Made by a program: the position numbers and the translations under genes
The notes under the pieces: model-generated
Seen by the model: the letters and a program-made list of their open reading frames with translations, nothing else
Told to the model about the DNA's origin: nothing
The model's database searches: none
Shown here: positions 1-9,400 of the stretch, piece after piece
Layout of the letters: every line of letters starts with the position of its first letter
How positions within the stretch are numbered: position 1 is the stretch's first letter
Origin: Pseudoips prasinana
Lineage: Eukaryota > Arthropoda > Insecta > Lepidoptera > Nolidae
Reading direction: 5' to 3'
Length of the DNA stretch: 64,000 nucleotides
NCBI GenBank assembly: GCA_951640165.1
Contig: OX621250.1
Span: 6,572,001 to 6,636,000, forward strand

Positions 1-25
1 TAATGCATATCAGCGTCTGCGCAGA

Positions 26-921
26 CTTACGCCCGGTTCCTATATTCCAAAAACGAATCGTTTCTACTACGAATAGTTAGAATTTCTACCAGGCGTAACG
101 CAAAACCGTTCCTATAAAATACTAGTCGTTATCCAAATAACCGACGTCTGGTTACTAACGGATGGGAGGACGTTAGTAAGCTTATTGTATGGAGATGCGT
201 TCGAAAGTGTTCCTATAAATATTTTCTACTGTCACGGAACTGTCAAAATAACGAGGCGTTACTGCTTTGATTACTAGTCGAATTCGGTCGGTTTACCAGT
301 CGTTTGTATTTTATTTTGGTAGTTAACATAGTGTTTGAGGAGATTTCCGTGATGTCTAGCTCTGAAACTGATAGAGAATTCATGGCTTTGTTTTCCGTTA
401 GAAAGGGTTGATTATTTTTCTATCTTCTAAGATTTCATAACCACAAACCTTAGATTAAATACTCAATTTAAAAACTTATTTAGAAACCATGAAATACTCT
501 TGGACAGACGTCAGACGACAGAAGCATGCGCCATGCGCTTTCCTGTTACGCGTTTTGTTCACACCATGCACTCGTAACATCAAATTTTCAATAGTAATGA
601 TTTATAAATATTTTAAACCTAAAACGCAAATTAAATTATTACTGTAACTATAAGTACAGTAATTTGTACTATTACTCACATAATATTACAGAATAATAAA
701 TGATTTTAGTCGCATAATTGACGTACGACGTTTTGTTATAACTAATCGTGAAGAGGAGCGAGAGGTTCATTGCGGAACGAGTCGTAGGTGGTTTAAACTA
801 CGGATGTTCGTCGCAGGTAGGGCATTGTGGAACACTAGTTTTGCATCGGTATCGGTAGCTGAATTACGGATGGTAACGTTGGTCCAATGACGGATCGTAA
901 AATAAAGGAACCGGGCATTAG
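26..921. mobile_element. Candidate inverted-repeat DNA element (weak)
   Basis: A 21-bp imperfect inverted repeat (core GCCCGGTTCCT) lies at 26-46 and 901-921, with three mismatches. A similar subterminal motif (about ACGGATGG) lies inside each end. No transposase is visible and no target duplication could be assigned, so this may be a chance pairing. Confidence 0.3.
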
Positions 922-1011
922 CGCATAAGTATGTATGTATGTTGAACTTATATGTAGACTTGTTTTTGTATGTGTCTGTATCATTGCATTCGTAATGATG
1001 TTACCGTTATA

Positions 1012-1458
1012 CAGGGTGGCCGAGTAGTTGACGTTCAAACGCAAAATTTAGATACTTAATGATAAGGAGTATCCGAATCTCCCCCATGTATGTTCTACGA
1101 TATTGCGTAGTTTTCGAGATATAATCCTTTTAATGACTTCTTTCGTAAATTTCACCTAACATCAGTTTTAGATTTTTTTCTCGTTCTGTTGAACATTTCT
1201 GGTTTAGTTGTTTTGTGATAACTACTCGTAATTAGCATAGTCTAACCTAACACCCTAAAAAGTATGGTTTATCTAATCATCGTAGAACTGACTTAGAATT
1301 TATTCGCAAGTTCAAAATTAGGGTTTGAGCTCTGGACTCATAAATTTTCAAAGTATAAAAAATAATTAAACCTTAAACATACATGGGGGTGATTCGGATA
1401 CTACTTTTCATAAAGTATCTAAATTTTGCGTTTGAACGTCAACACCTCGGCCACCCTG
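1012..1458. mobile_element. M2: TA-target inverted-repeat element, copy 1
   Basis: Both ends read CAGGGTGGCCGAG and are flanked by TA (1010-1011 and 1459-1460). Near-perfect inverted similarity runs about 50 bp inward and continues patchily to about 85 bp. TA targets and these ends fit a non-autonomous Tc1/mariner-superfamily element. There is no coding sequence. The copy at 8903-9400 confirms the boundaries. Confidence 0.8.
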
Positions 1459-1460
1459 TA

Positions 1461-1763
1461 TATTGCAAAGATATTGCACACAAAGGATGTATACTATGTA
1501 GTCGAGGCTTATACTAACGCTCCCGGCCTTCTCGTTCACGCCAAGAACGCTTATCTATAGCAAAAAATATTTTTTGGCCTATAATTGTGTAATTTTTTAC
1601 TAAGCTAAAAAATCTTTAATAAATTCAAAATTAGTCCGATCCCAATACATAGAAAAGTCATGCAAATTAAAAAGCCAGTTGTTTTCGTCGGGAGGTTAAG
1701 CAAAAAGCATGCGTTCAGTCCATAAACTTGCTAGCTTGGGAATAAAAAAAAATAAAAAAAAAA
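1461..1763. other. AT-rich stretch, nothing recognised
   Basis: Low-complexity AT-rich DNA ending in A-runs. No frame, repeat match or structure was seen. Confidence 0.6.
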
Positions 1764-1950
1764 TTGTGTGTACTTATGTACACGCGTTAGAAGTTATACT
1801 TCTTAATATACAACTTGAACATAGTTATCAATTTTCATACCACCTAGAACTAACTTCATGCTGTTAAATTTTTTGGTGTCGGTGTGCGCGCGCATCGTAA
1901 AAATTCACTCTCATCATTTTTCTCCATCGCGCCAAAAGAAGTATAACTTC
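1764..1950 (-). mobile_element. M4: short inverted-repeat element, copy 1
   Basis: A 15-bp inverted repeat GAAGTTATACTTCTT lies at 1790-1804 and 1936-1950. The 26 bp outside the left repeat, with the palindrome GTGTACATAAGTACAC, is conserved in all three copies (20752 and 39690), so the element includes it. The centre carries a GCGCGCGCA block. There is no coding sequence. Confidence 0.65.
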
Positions 1951-1956
1951 AAAAAG

Positions 1957-2140
1957 TTTTTATTCACGTAGACTTTAAAAAAGCGCTTGTCAGAACATGT
2001 TTGTAGTAATACAGTTATTATTTCTACTTACTTATTACAGATATTTAGGTACCTACACGGAATGTTAAAACATTTATACAATTTATTTTATAATAGTATA
2101 GTGATATTTAGCTAGCTTGTATTAAGTTATTGTCAAGGAG
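1957..2140 (+). repeat. Family E dispersed repeat, copy 1
   Basis: Shares a long AT-rich core, starting near CACGTAGACTTTAAAAA and including AGCGCTTGT and TATTAAGTTATTGTCAAGG, with 17970-18165 (reverse) and 50224-50500. It abuts M4. Its class is unknown. Confidence 0.6.
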
Positions 2141-2233
2141 ATTATGTTTAGGTTTAATTATTAAGTAAGGAAAGTATGTTAAGCTACCGATTCCTAATGC
2201 AGTCTTTAGAGAACAGTCGATAAGCCAAGTCAA

Positions 2234-2430
2234 AGAATATCTTCACCCCATTTCATCCCATGGAGGACGTAGAAGGAGCAGCAGCGTCTCTCTGTGTGCT
2301 ATGACCATCATAATGCGATCGCCAACTCGACTGCCAACCGTGGCGATTATGGCATATCCCTCCAAATGATGGAAACAACTCCTTTGTAGATATTCTTTGG
2401 GAAGACGTTTGTCCAGCAGTGGACGTGATA
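2234..2430 (+). mobile_element. R family (RTE-tailed short element), copy 1
   Basis: Contains the family core (CATCCCATGGAGG, GCGATCGCCAAC, TGGCGATTATGGCATATCC) and ends in an RTE-like 3' end (TTTGTCCAGCAGTGGACGT). Compare the better preserved copy at 51443-51695. Confidence 0.65.
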
Positions 2431-2439
2431 CCTTTTTTT

Positions 2440-2739
2440 TACGTGGTGGGAATGCTCAAATCGCATGTCCGTCGCTTGGGGAGGCGACGGGGTATGTAGG
2501 GCTCGACCCACTAAAACCACCACGGTAGCCAGCCTGACAGTGCTTGTAGCGGGGGCTCTGGGTACTCGTAAACGATCACACCAGTACCCTCGCCGTACAC
2601 TGCAGTCTCAGTGACAGTCTCACCCGGGGAGGGGACGGGGCATGAACGCCCGCCCCCCTCCCCAGCACGCACAAGCGTGTTTAGGCAACCTGAGCTACAG
2701 CAGGTTATCTCTTCCCGGGACCGCTTATACAAGACGAGT
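2440..2739. repeat. GC-rich block, probable retroelement fragment
   Basis: A strongly GC-rich island in AT-rich surroundings, with C-runs and G-runs around 2625-2665. A 73-codon minus-strand frame (2511-2732) has no recognised domain. The composition resembles UTR or ORF1-type sequence of insect non-LTR elements, but this is inference only. Confidence 0.35.
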
Positions 2740-2855
2740 AGAGTTCTCCTATTCCAAACGCCAGCGATCCCAGGGGTGACAAGACCTAATGAGCTGTTTA
2801 TATGACTCTAGCGCTAAGGTAACAACTGCCCATACGATAGTAAGTATTATATTCA
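2740..2855 (+). mobile_element. 5S-SINE tail fragment
   Basis: Matches, at low identity, the 3' part of the 5S-SINE (CTAATGAGC..., AGGTAACAACTGCCCATAC) seen better at 5840-5920. The 5S-like head is absent. Confidence 0.45.
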
Positions 2856-3544
2856 TCATAATTCCATACAAAATGTTACACATCCTATGCCCATGACCTA
2901 ATATACTTTGCATAACAATTCTATTATATTTCTTACTATAAAACTTCTAACAAAGCGAAAAAAAATCTGCATAACAACTCGTAAGCTAAAAACCTGACAA
3001 AGGATCGGTCGTGACGGGCGTTGCGCAAGTGCGCATGCGCGGCGTGACGGGTATAACAACTTTTAACATAAGAGTAAATAGTCTAGCAGAATAAAAACGG
3101 AACCTTAAGATGAAATCTGAAGTTATTTTATATATTTTTTTCGGGTATAAATAAAAAATATAGAATAACAATAACTCGTAAAATAAAACTGATTATAAGA
3201 TACAACAAAACTCACTATTCATAGTATGATCTCAAATTTCTCTCAGTAATAAACCAGTCATCAAACAGTTTAAGTGATTTTATGTGAAAGTCAGTGGGTG
3301 AAGGTAATACATCTTAGACCCAATCTGTATTTACCATCAGATAAAACTAGTGTCCACCATGTTCATGTTCACTTTGAGGGACTTAAAGTTTTCTCGGAAT
3401 TCAGTAATGTAAAAAAAAATCTAATTTCTTTTTCCACACCGATAAGATAAATAATAGACAACGATAGCATTCCGATCTCAAGGTTCAGAATACTTTATAT
3501 ACAAACTGGAGCCAAACCAATATAGATCTGTTTGTAAAAAAGCG
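2856..3544. other. Unannotated AT-rich stretch
   Basis: No gene or repeat match was recognised. A GC-rich patch at about 3008-3050, with many CG dinucleotides, stands out but has no assigned identity. Confidence 0.5.
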
Positions 3545-3731
3545 AGTGTTCTTTAGACCACGACTGAAGTACAAGTTCAAACTTAACTGGCTAAAGAGAA
3601 AGGTAGAAAGATAATGTGTGCTCGCACCTTTCTGTCTCTTGTCCCTTCAGTAATATACGAAACGTAACTGGCGATGACACTTTTCGTCACACATTCACCA
3701 ATGTGTGACGAAAAGTGTCATAGCCAGTTAC
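3545..3731 (-). repeat. Repeat X copy ending in a 32-bp hairpin
   Basis: The left part (AGACCACGACTGAAGTA) is shared with 14380-14409 and 21190-21215. The right part is a stem-loop: arms 3664-3695 and 3700-3731, 31 of 32 pairs, loop CACC. The arm core GACGAAAAGTGTCA resembles the interior of the X copy near 60810, so the hairpin looks like a rearranged X end. Confidence 0.5.
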
Positions 3732-4374
3732 ATTATTTTCCAAGCTTATAGTATATAGTTACGCTTATTCTTCAAGTCAAGCGTGCTAAAGTAGTTTTAA
3801 TTCAAATAAAGACATGAATTCGATTTGTTGGTCGTGGGAGCTGTAGGTATAGTGCTAAACGTGTACTCAAGTGTCGGTGTTTAAGAACATGGGTCTAATG
3901 AATTCGTGTGTTTCTTGGCGGCTCTCCTTCTGTTATATTATTTATCGTGTGGCTATAGTTCACAAGTGAAGGTGAACCAAATGCCGAGCTTACTGCTAAG
4001 CGGAGTTATTGTTAGGTACTGTTTGTATTCTTGAAACTACAAGTGAATATTAAATCTTATTAAACTTCGAGCAGAATTTAGTTAAGTATGTATTTTATTT
4101 CAGAAGCTTTATTAATACTAGCTTTAGTCTATCGCGATTTTTACTAAGTACCATGTAACTAACATAAATCCTACAAAAAAAATGAATGCTGGCTTATATT
4201 TTGCCTAACAAATAGGTATTGCCATACAGCGTGGTAATGCTGCCAGTATTCTGGGAACCTTACCACTACAAGAATATTTCGAATACCTTTAACTTAATGC
4301 TTTGTTTTATAATAGGGATTTTTTTTGATTAAGTTAATGATTATTAAAAGATTTCAATTATTAAAAAAAAATAA
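3732..4374. other. Unannotated stretch
   Basis: AT-rich unique-looking sequence. No frame or repeat family was recognised. Confidence 0.5.
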
Positions 4375-4558
4375 TACTAATATTACAAATGCGAAAGTTT
4401 GTAAGTATGGATGGATGTATGGATGTTTGTTACTCTTTCACGCAAAAACTACCCAACGGATTTTGATGAAACTTTGTAGTAATCTAGCTTATACGTCCGA
4501 ATAACTTAGGCTATAATTTATTAATTTTAACGCGGGTAAAAGCGCGGGGCACGGCTAG
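4375..4558 (+). mobile_element. Hel-1 Helitron-type element
   Basis: The 5' end is TACTAATATTACAAATGCG. The 3' end has a short stem (CGCGG/CGCG type) about 8 nt before the terminal CTAG, followed by T. The body shares the TTTGTTACTCTTTCACGC and TAGGCTATAATTTATTAA blocks with the other copies. Non-autonomous; no Rep/helicase. Confidence 0.75.
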
Positions 4559-4966
4559 TGATATATATTTTGTTACAAGCATCTGGAAGAACTCGGTAGT
4601 CTATAAGTAAAATTCAAAGCCGTCCATAAGATCACCGACGGTGTGGTCTTTGCATTGCCAATGAGCGTCATGATAATAAGTATTTGACTTGTCCATAATA
4701 GTTCTTGTAAATAGGTATATTGTGACATGAATTGTAACTTTTCTATCGCAACAGATTCCCTGTAGTAGTAGAACGAAGTTGAAGCCATTAAATAAAAAAA
4801 TAAAATGATAAATCAATAAAATCAACAGAATTCGATACGATTGATTTGATAAACATATGATTAGTTCTCTCTTGTCAACCATGTGGTAAGATGTCTATAC
4901 CAAAATGAGTCTAAATGCCATATGCAGTTCACGTGGGTTCCAGGGAATACTTATATAACTTAGGCT
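4559..4966. other. Unannotated stretch
   Basis: Two overlapping minus-strand frames of 71 and 93 codons (4573-4882) show no domain, and their composition follows the AT-rich background. I do not call a gene. Confidence 0.5.
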
Positions 4967-5162
4967 GCACGTGTGGCGCAGCGGCGTAGGCAGTCGCCTT
5001 GCCGCTTCGTGTCGCGGGTTCGAGTCCCGCGCTGGACAACTATTTGTGTGACCCATAAATAGTTGTTCTGAGTTTGGATGTAATTTGTGTCCGTCTATTA
5101 TATGCTTGTAAAGTACCCCGCGACACAGGGATTAAATTCCCTGTGTTGTCTTAAAAAAAAAA
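4967..5162 (+). mobile_element. SINE-A (tRNA-derived), full-length copy
   Basis: The head is tRNA-like: an A-box-like GTGGCGCAGCGG and a B box GGTTCGAGTCC at 5017-5027. A conserved body follows (ACCCATAAATAGTTGTTCTG, GTAAAGTACC, ACAGGGATTA) and the copy ends in an A-run. It is the reference for seven other copies. The head does not fold as a full tRNA with acceptor pairing, so it is not a tRNA gene. Confidence 0.85.
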
Positions 5163-5240
5163 GATTGATTAAGTCATTTTTAACCTTTATTTGTGTGAAA
5201 GCCATTCACGAAAACGATGTTCGGCGACTTAGCCGGTAGA
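5163..5240 (-). mobile_element. M5 half copy
   Basis: Matches one arm of the complete M5 at 41731-41963 (ATGTTCGGCGACTT...CCGGTAGA). The other arm is missing; the A-tail of SINE-A directly abuts the break. Confidence 0.6.
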
Positions 5241-5242
5241 GC

Positions 5243-5322
5243 CCCTGCCGTGGACTATTCTTGGCGCCTGATGGGATTGGCCCGGGAACGCGGTTTTGCT
5301 CCTGCGAAGGCCCATGTGTATC
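5243..5322 (-). repeat. Family D fragment
   Basis: Shares CCTGCCGTGGACT, GCGCCTGATGGG and CCCGGGAACGCGG with 34495-34550 and, reversed, with 43904-43965. Confidence 0.5.
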
Positions 5323-5555
5323 TGCCGACATTATGCCTTCGACTGTACAAAATGACGACACCCACATTAAATAACAGGGTATTCATTTACCAAGGTTACA
5401 AATTAATTGCACATACATATAAAGCCATTTAGAAGTTTTAACCTCCAAGGCAATATTAATTTGCAATAATAAAAACATAATGACCGATGAAATATTTATA
5501 TTTTACGTCAAGTTTGACAAGCGAAATTGCTGGTTGCTTCTGAATCAAGATTAAT

Positions 5556-5661
5556 GGTACTCCTCAAAGTTCATCCAGAAGACAATTAGTCTGTCATTTT
5601 CTGACCCCAACTACCCATTAATTAAAATACAAGAAACATTGAACACTTTCAGCGAACTCAT
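5556..5661 (+). repeat. Direct repeat, left copy (flanks a 5S-SINE)
   Basis: 106 bp resembling 5926-6031 in the same orientation. Shared blocks include AGTCTGTC, CCCAACTACCC, ACAAGAAACAT and CACTTTCAGC. The 5S-SINE lies exactly between the two copies. Confidence 0.7.
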
Positions 5662-5669
5662 CAGCGCTC

Positions 5670-5920
5670 ATAGGCAGATGTTCTCACCGATCCGTAAGTG
5701 ATAGGAAAGGTTAAGCAACTAGGCCCACGGTAAGACTATAGATGGGTGACCGCCAGAGTGGTTTAATTCCTGGGCGTCTCCGTGCTTCGGAGGGCACGTT
5801 AAACTAAAGGTCACGGTTGTAGCTATCAGGCAAAAGTCGTTAAGTCTTGTTAGAGGCCTACTGGGCGACTTGAACAACTCTGACACCAGGGTAACCACTG
5901 CCCATATTATAAGTAAGTAA
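5670..5920 (+). mobile_element. 5S-SINE (5S rRNA-derived SINE)
   Basis: GGTTAAGCAAC at about 5709 and GATGGGTGACCGCC at about 5741 match conserved 3'-half blocks of animal 5S rRNA in the right order and spacing. A unique body follows (GAGGCCTACTGGGCGACTTG, GGTAACCACTGCCCATA). SINE3-type elements are known to use 5S promoters. The 5' half of 5S is not recognisable here. Confidence 0.7.
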
Positions 5921-5925
5921 GTGAT

Positions 5926-6031
5926 GGTACTACTCAACAGTGATCAGGAATGCAATCAGTCTGTCGTTTCTTGAACCCAACTACCCTATAATTGATCTAC
6001 AAGAAACATAGACCACTTTCAGCTAACTCAT
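5926..6031 (+). repeat. Direct repeat, right copy
   Basis: Partner of 5556-5661, roughly four fifths identical by eye. Pairs flanking a SINE this long are not target duplications, so this is a separate duplication or an older repeat. Confidence 0.7.
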
Positions 6032-6068
6032 AACTCACTCCAACTTAACTTAGCAAATATTCGATATG

Positions 6069-6489
6069 ACGGGCCGGTTGGCGTAGTAGGTGCTTGTCTT
6101 CACGCCGCAGGTCATGGGTTTGATTCCCACCCAGAACAGGTATATGTAACACGGCTGTTTGTCCGGAGTCTGGGTGTAATTTTCTATATAAGTGTGTATT
6201 ACAAAAGAAAAGTAGTATATGTATTATATCAGTTATCTGTACCTCTATCACGAGTTCCTGCAGTTTACTTACTCGATCACACGTACAGTTTCCTCCCATA
6301 CATTGAGCACCAGCGCCCCTCGCGGAAACTATTAAGAACTAAAACTCTGGTGCTCAATGTATGGGACGAAACTGTACGTGTGATCGAGTAAGTAAACTGC
6401 AGGAACTCGTGCTAGAGGCACTGGTTTCCATAGTACGAACAGCTTAGTTTGGGACCAGGTGGCCGTGTGTGAATAATGTCCCCGGATAT
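6069..6489 (+). mobile_element. SINE-B (tRNA-derived), interrupted by M3
   Basis: Head CGGGCCGGTTGGCGTAG with a B-box-like GGTTTGATTCCCACCC; tail ...TTCCATAGTACGAACAGC...GATATT. The body is split after TTATCTG by M3; uninterrupted copies at 46723 and 60401-60527 read straight across this point. Confidence 0.85.
6240..6420. mobile_element. M3: 181-bp palindromic MITE, copy 1
   Basis: Two arms of about 74 bp pair around a loop of about 33 nt. Ends are TACCTCTATCACGAG and CTCGTGCTAGAGGCA. CTG at 6237-6239 and 6421-6423 is a 3-bp target duplication, proven by the intact SINE-B target. A 3-bp CWG-type duplication fits PIF/Harbinger-like or CACTA-like elements; the superfamily is not settled. Confidence 0.85.
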
Positions 6490-6499
6490 TTCGGATGGC

Positions 6500-6610
6500 G
6501 TGTTAACCCGTCGGTCCCGTTTGCAGCCATTAAGCAACAGTCGCTAAGCTATGTCAGAGGCCTACCGGACGGCTTGAACAACTCTGACACTAGGGAAACC
6601 ATTTTAAGTA
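6500..6610 (+). mobile_element. 5S-SINE tail fragment
   Basis: Contains AGTCGCTAAGCTATGTCAGA, AGGCCTACCGGACGGCTTG and CTAGGGAAACCA, matching the body of the copy at 5670-5920. It abuts the SINE-B tail. Confidence 0.6.
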
Positions 6611-6834
6611 ATAATTTAAAAATATGTGACCTACTTTATACCTATATGGTATCTACCTTGAATATAATATTACTTCATCAAAAGTTCCATCGTTTTTCTT
6701 TTAATAAACAACCTTGAGATTAAACTTCATCTCACAGTTATTTTTATCCATTCAATTCATATGATTCACATTTTTTTCTTCACTAATTGAATTCAATTTC
6801 AATTTATTGACAGTGTGGTATATTTTATACAGTA

Positions 6835-7134
6835 CTAGCTGTGCCCCGCGGTTTTACCCGCGTTACATTTTATAAATTATCACTGCTCCTCCCCCGTAAG
6901 TTATAGCGGGATAATATGGATCCTATATGTTGACCCGACCTCTTAGTAATATTCATGCAAAATTTGAAGTAAATCCATGCAGTACTTTTTGAGTTTAGCC
7001 CGGACACACAGACAAAAATTCTAAAAACCATATTTTTGGCTTCGATGCCGATTATAGATCACGCCCAAGTATCCTTTTAAAAAAATATTTAATGTACAGT
7101 TTCGAGTTTCCTACGATTTTATTATATGTATAGA
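6835..7134 (-). mobile_element. Hel-2 Helitron-type element, 300 bp
   Basis: Read on the minus strand it starts TCTATACATATAATAAAATC, preceded by A, and ends in a CGCGG/CCGCG stem plus GGCACAGCTAG followed by T. Three related copies lie at 33855, 43264 and 54605. Non-autonomous. Confidence 0.8.
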
Positions 7135-7177
7135 TTATGACTTTAGCCCTTTAAATTTCAAGAGTTCGCAGTGATTA

Positions 7178-7490
7178 GAAACTGACGGCATAGAATATCG
7201 TCACCCTATCACATCCCGTGGGGGGAGTAAAAGTCGTCCCGAGGGAATATCTACCAGAGAACGGACAGCAGCGTCTTTTTACCTCTATGTTCGTTGAATA
7301 ACAGAATATCATCACACAGTTTAATACCATGAGGGGCGTAGAAGTTGACCCTAGGGAATATCTGATTTACCAGAGGACGGGCAGCAGTCGGTTCTTTCTG
7401 AGTACTATGACCAACTTGTCTGCCAAGCGAGGTTATTATGGCATATCGCCCCCAAGATGTTTCTTGGGGAGGCTTGGTCATCAATGGACT
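7178..7490 (+). mobile_element. R family, two overlapping or nested partial copies
   Basis: The R core occurs twice in tandem: CCGAGGGAATATCTACCAGAG at about 7237-7258 and again CTAGGGAATATCTG...ACCAGAGGACGG at 7350-7380. The second unit continues to GGTTATTATGGCATATCGCC and GGGGAGGCTT. It looks like an insertion into, or partial duplication of, a sibling. Confidence 0.6.
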
Positions 7491-7931
7491 TCTTACAGAT
7501 GTAACGATGATTATGAAATTTTACATCTAAGTTTAACTGTCTTTTCGACATCTAAATAAAAAAATATTTTTACGTTATATGCGTCATTTTCGACATCAAA
7601 TTAAAAATTATATAAGTACTGCGAATTGGATATTTTTCTTATAAAGATGTCTGTAACATTATAAAGAGGGTCGCTTTTACGTAAACTACATCTTATTTCG
7701 AAAATATCGAGCCGTGTATAACAAATATAGCTAGTAATAGATTGGTAGTAGTGAACTCTTCATCATAAGTTGTTTATGGTTGCGTAGGTATGGCTTGATG
7801 GATAAGAAAGTGTGAGTGTAGGCAGCTAAGTGCATAGCCGTCATGGCTACGGACTCTTAAAGACTTAGATATGCCCAGTACTTACATTCCTTGGTAATAC
7901 CAATCTGTGCAATCTATATATATTTTTTATA
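7491..7931. other. Unannotated stretch
   Basis: AT-rich; no recognisable gene, tail or structure. Confidence 0.5.
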
Positions 7932-8060
7932 CTACTTTGTTGGCAAACAAGCATAGGGCCACCTGATGGTAAGTGGTCAACGTAGCCTAAGAACGCTTAC
8001 AACACCATTGGCATCATTAGCGCGTTGCCGACCCTTTAGAAGCCTTATAACTTCATTTTG
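7932..8060 (-). mobile_element. CR1/Jockey-like LINE 3' end fragment
   Basis: Shares CACCTGATGGTAAGTGGTCA and GCGTTGCCGACC with the better copy at 26798-27033, whose frame encodes a reverse-transcriptase C-terminus. Here the frame is degraded. Confidence 0.6.
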
Positions 8061-8285
8061 AGGGGCCCAATTGGGCTCAGGGCTCATTTTTCAAGTATTT
8101 ATTTTTGATCATCTTACTGCTAAGCTTTTCATTCTTCAATGCCATAGAGAAGTTTCATATCATGAAAACTGATACTTCTAAGTAACATTTTTAGAAACAT
8201 CCAATCCGAATCCAGTAACTGATATTTTACACGACTAATCAAAACAACATTCAATATATTTTCCATTTTGTTAAATGCACTGATT

Positions 8286-8360
8286 TATCACATAAGCATA
8301 AGGTTCACTTTCAATTGGGGAAATTTGACAGATTAGGGTAGCATGATGTCCTGGCGTCTG
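8286..8360 (+). mobile_element. M1 right half
   Basis: Loop and right arm only (CACATAAGCATAAGGTTCAC ... CTGGCGTCTG then TA). The left arm is gone, so it cannot form the family palindrome. Confidence 0.75.
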
Positions 8361-8902
8361 TACCAATCTTAACACATCCATTCCGAATCCACGACTAAGT
8401 AACACAACTTATATACATACATACATATCTTTAATTTTTTTTTCTGTTTGATTATTATGCTACTACGTTTTCCATACTTCAATACCATAGAGAAGCTTCA
8501 AATGATGTAACCTGACGGGTCTAAGCATCATTATTAAAAAAAACCAAGGTCAAATCATTACCAAACGAAAAAGAAGCAGTCCAAAGACAATCGACGAGTT
8601 AAGTAAACTGTGTTGCGCTAAATAGTTTTAAGACCATATTGATGTCAATTAACACTTAAAGTATGTCTGCATTTGTCTTACTGCGAATAGTTCTGCAACT
8701 TTTTCTAAACTTTCATTAGCACATAATGGATTTGTTGGTATGACCTTAGCTTCTTAGCATGAATGGGTAATGCAGGTTAGTAGGTAAATTAAAAAAAAAA
8801 TGAAACTTTTTTAGGGGTGGGCGATTGTAAGAATAGACCAGGCTATTTAGTAGGCGCCTAACGTGGCATAACGGCTATTGTCTAATGATTATATTATTAT
8901 AT
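8361..8902. other. Unannotated stretch
   Basis: No feature recognised apart from short A- and T-runs. Confidence 0.5.
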
Positions 8903-9400
8903 AGGCTGGCCGAGGAGTTGACATACAAACCCAAAATTTAGATACTTTATGATGATCCGTATCCGAATCATAAACCATAATCTCCCCAATAATTTTTTTT
9001 TGACACTATGAACATTTATGATTCCTGAGTATGTATGTTCTACGATAATGCGCAGTTTTCGAGATAGAATTTTTTTAATGTTTTTTTGTATATTTCACCT
9101 AACATCAGTTTTCGATATTTTTCTTGTTCTATTGAACATTTCTAGTTCAGTTTTTCGTGATAAGTAATTAGCATAGTTTAACCTAACACCCTAAAAAGTA
9201 TGGTTTATCTAATCATTGCAGAACTGACTTAGAATTTATTCGGAAGTTCAAAATTAGGGTTAGGGTTTGAGCACAGGACTCATAAATTGTCAAAGTATAA
9301 AAAAAATTAAAATGGGGAGATTATGGTTTCAAAGTATCTTTACTCATCATCATAAAGTATCGAAATTTTTCGTTTGAACGTCAACTCCTCGGCCACCCTG
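8903..9400. mobile_element. M2: TA-target inverted-repeat element, copy 2
   Basis: Same ends and interior as 1012-1458, about 50 bp longer. The right end CTCGGCCACCCTG is followed by TA; the left end is slightly eroded (AGGCTGGCCGAGG). A short TTAGGGTTAGGG run lies inside it. Confidence 0.75.

Noticed and set aside
1790..1950. loxP-like arms (GAAGTATAACTTC)
   Set aside because: The resemblance to loxP is superficial. The spacing and spacer are wrong, and it recurs as the end of family M4.
2511..2805. Overlapping frames in the GC-rich block
   Set aside because: Open frames are expected in GC-rich sequence on both strands; no domain was recognised.
5017..5027. tRNA genes at the SINE-A heads
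   Set aside because: B boxes are good, but acceptor and anticodon pairing are missing and every copy has the same body and tail.
5700..5755. 5S rRNA gene
   Set aside because: Only two conserved 5S blocks are present and they lead into a dispersed body; it is a 5S-derived SINE.
9240..9270. Telomere-like TTAGGGTTAGGG
   Set aside because: Only about two units, inside M2; the M2 sibling has one. Insect telomeres normally use TTAGG.
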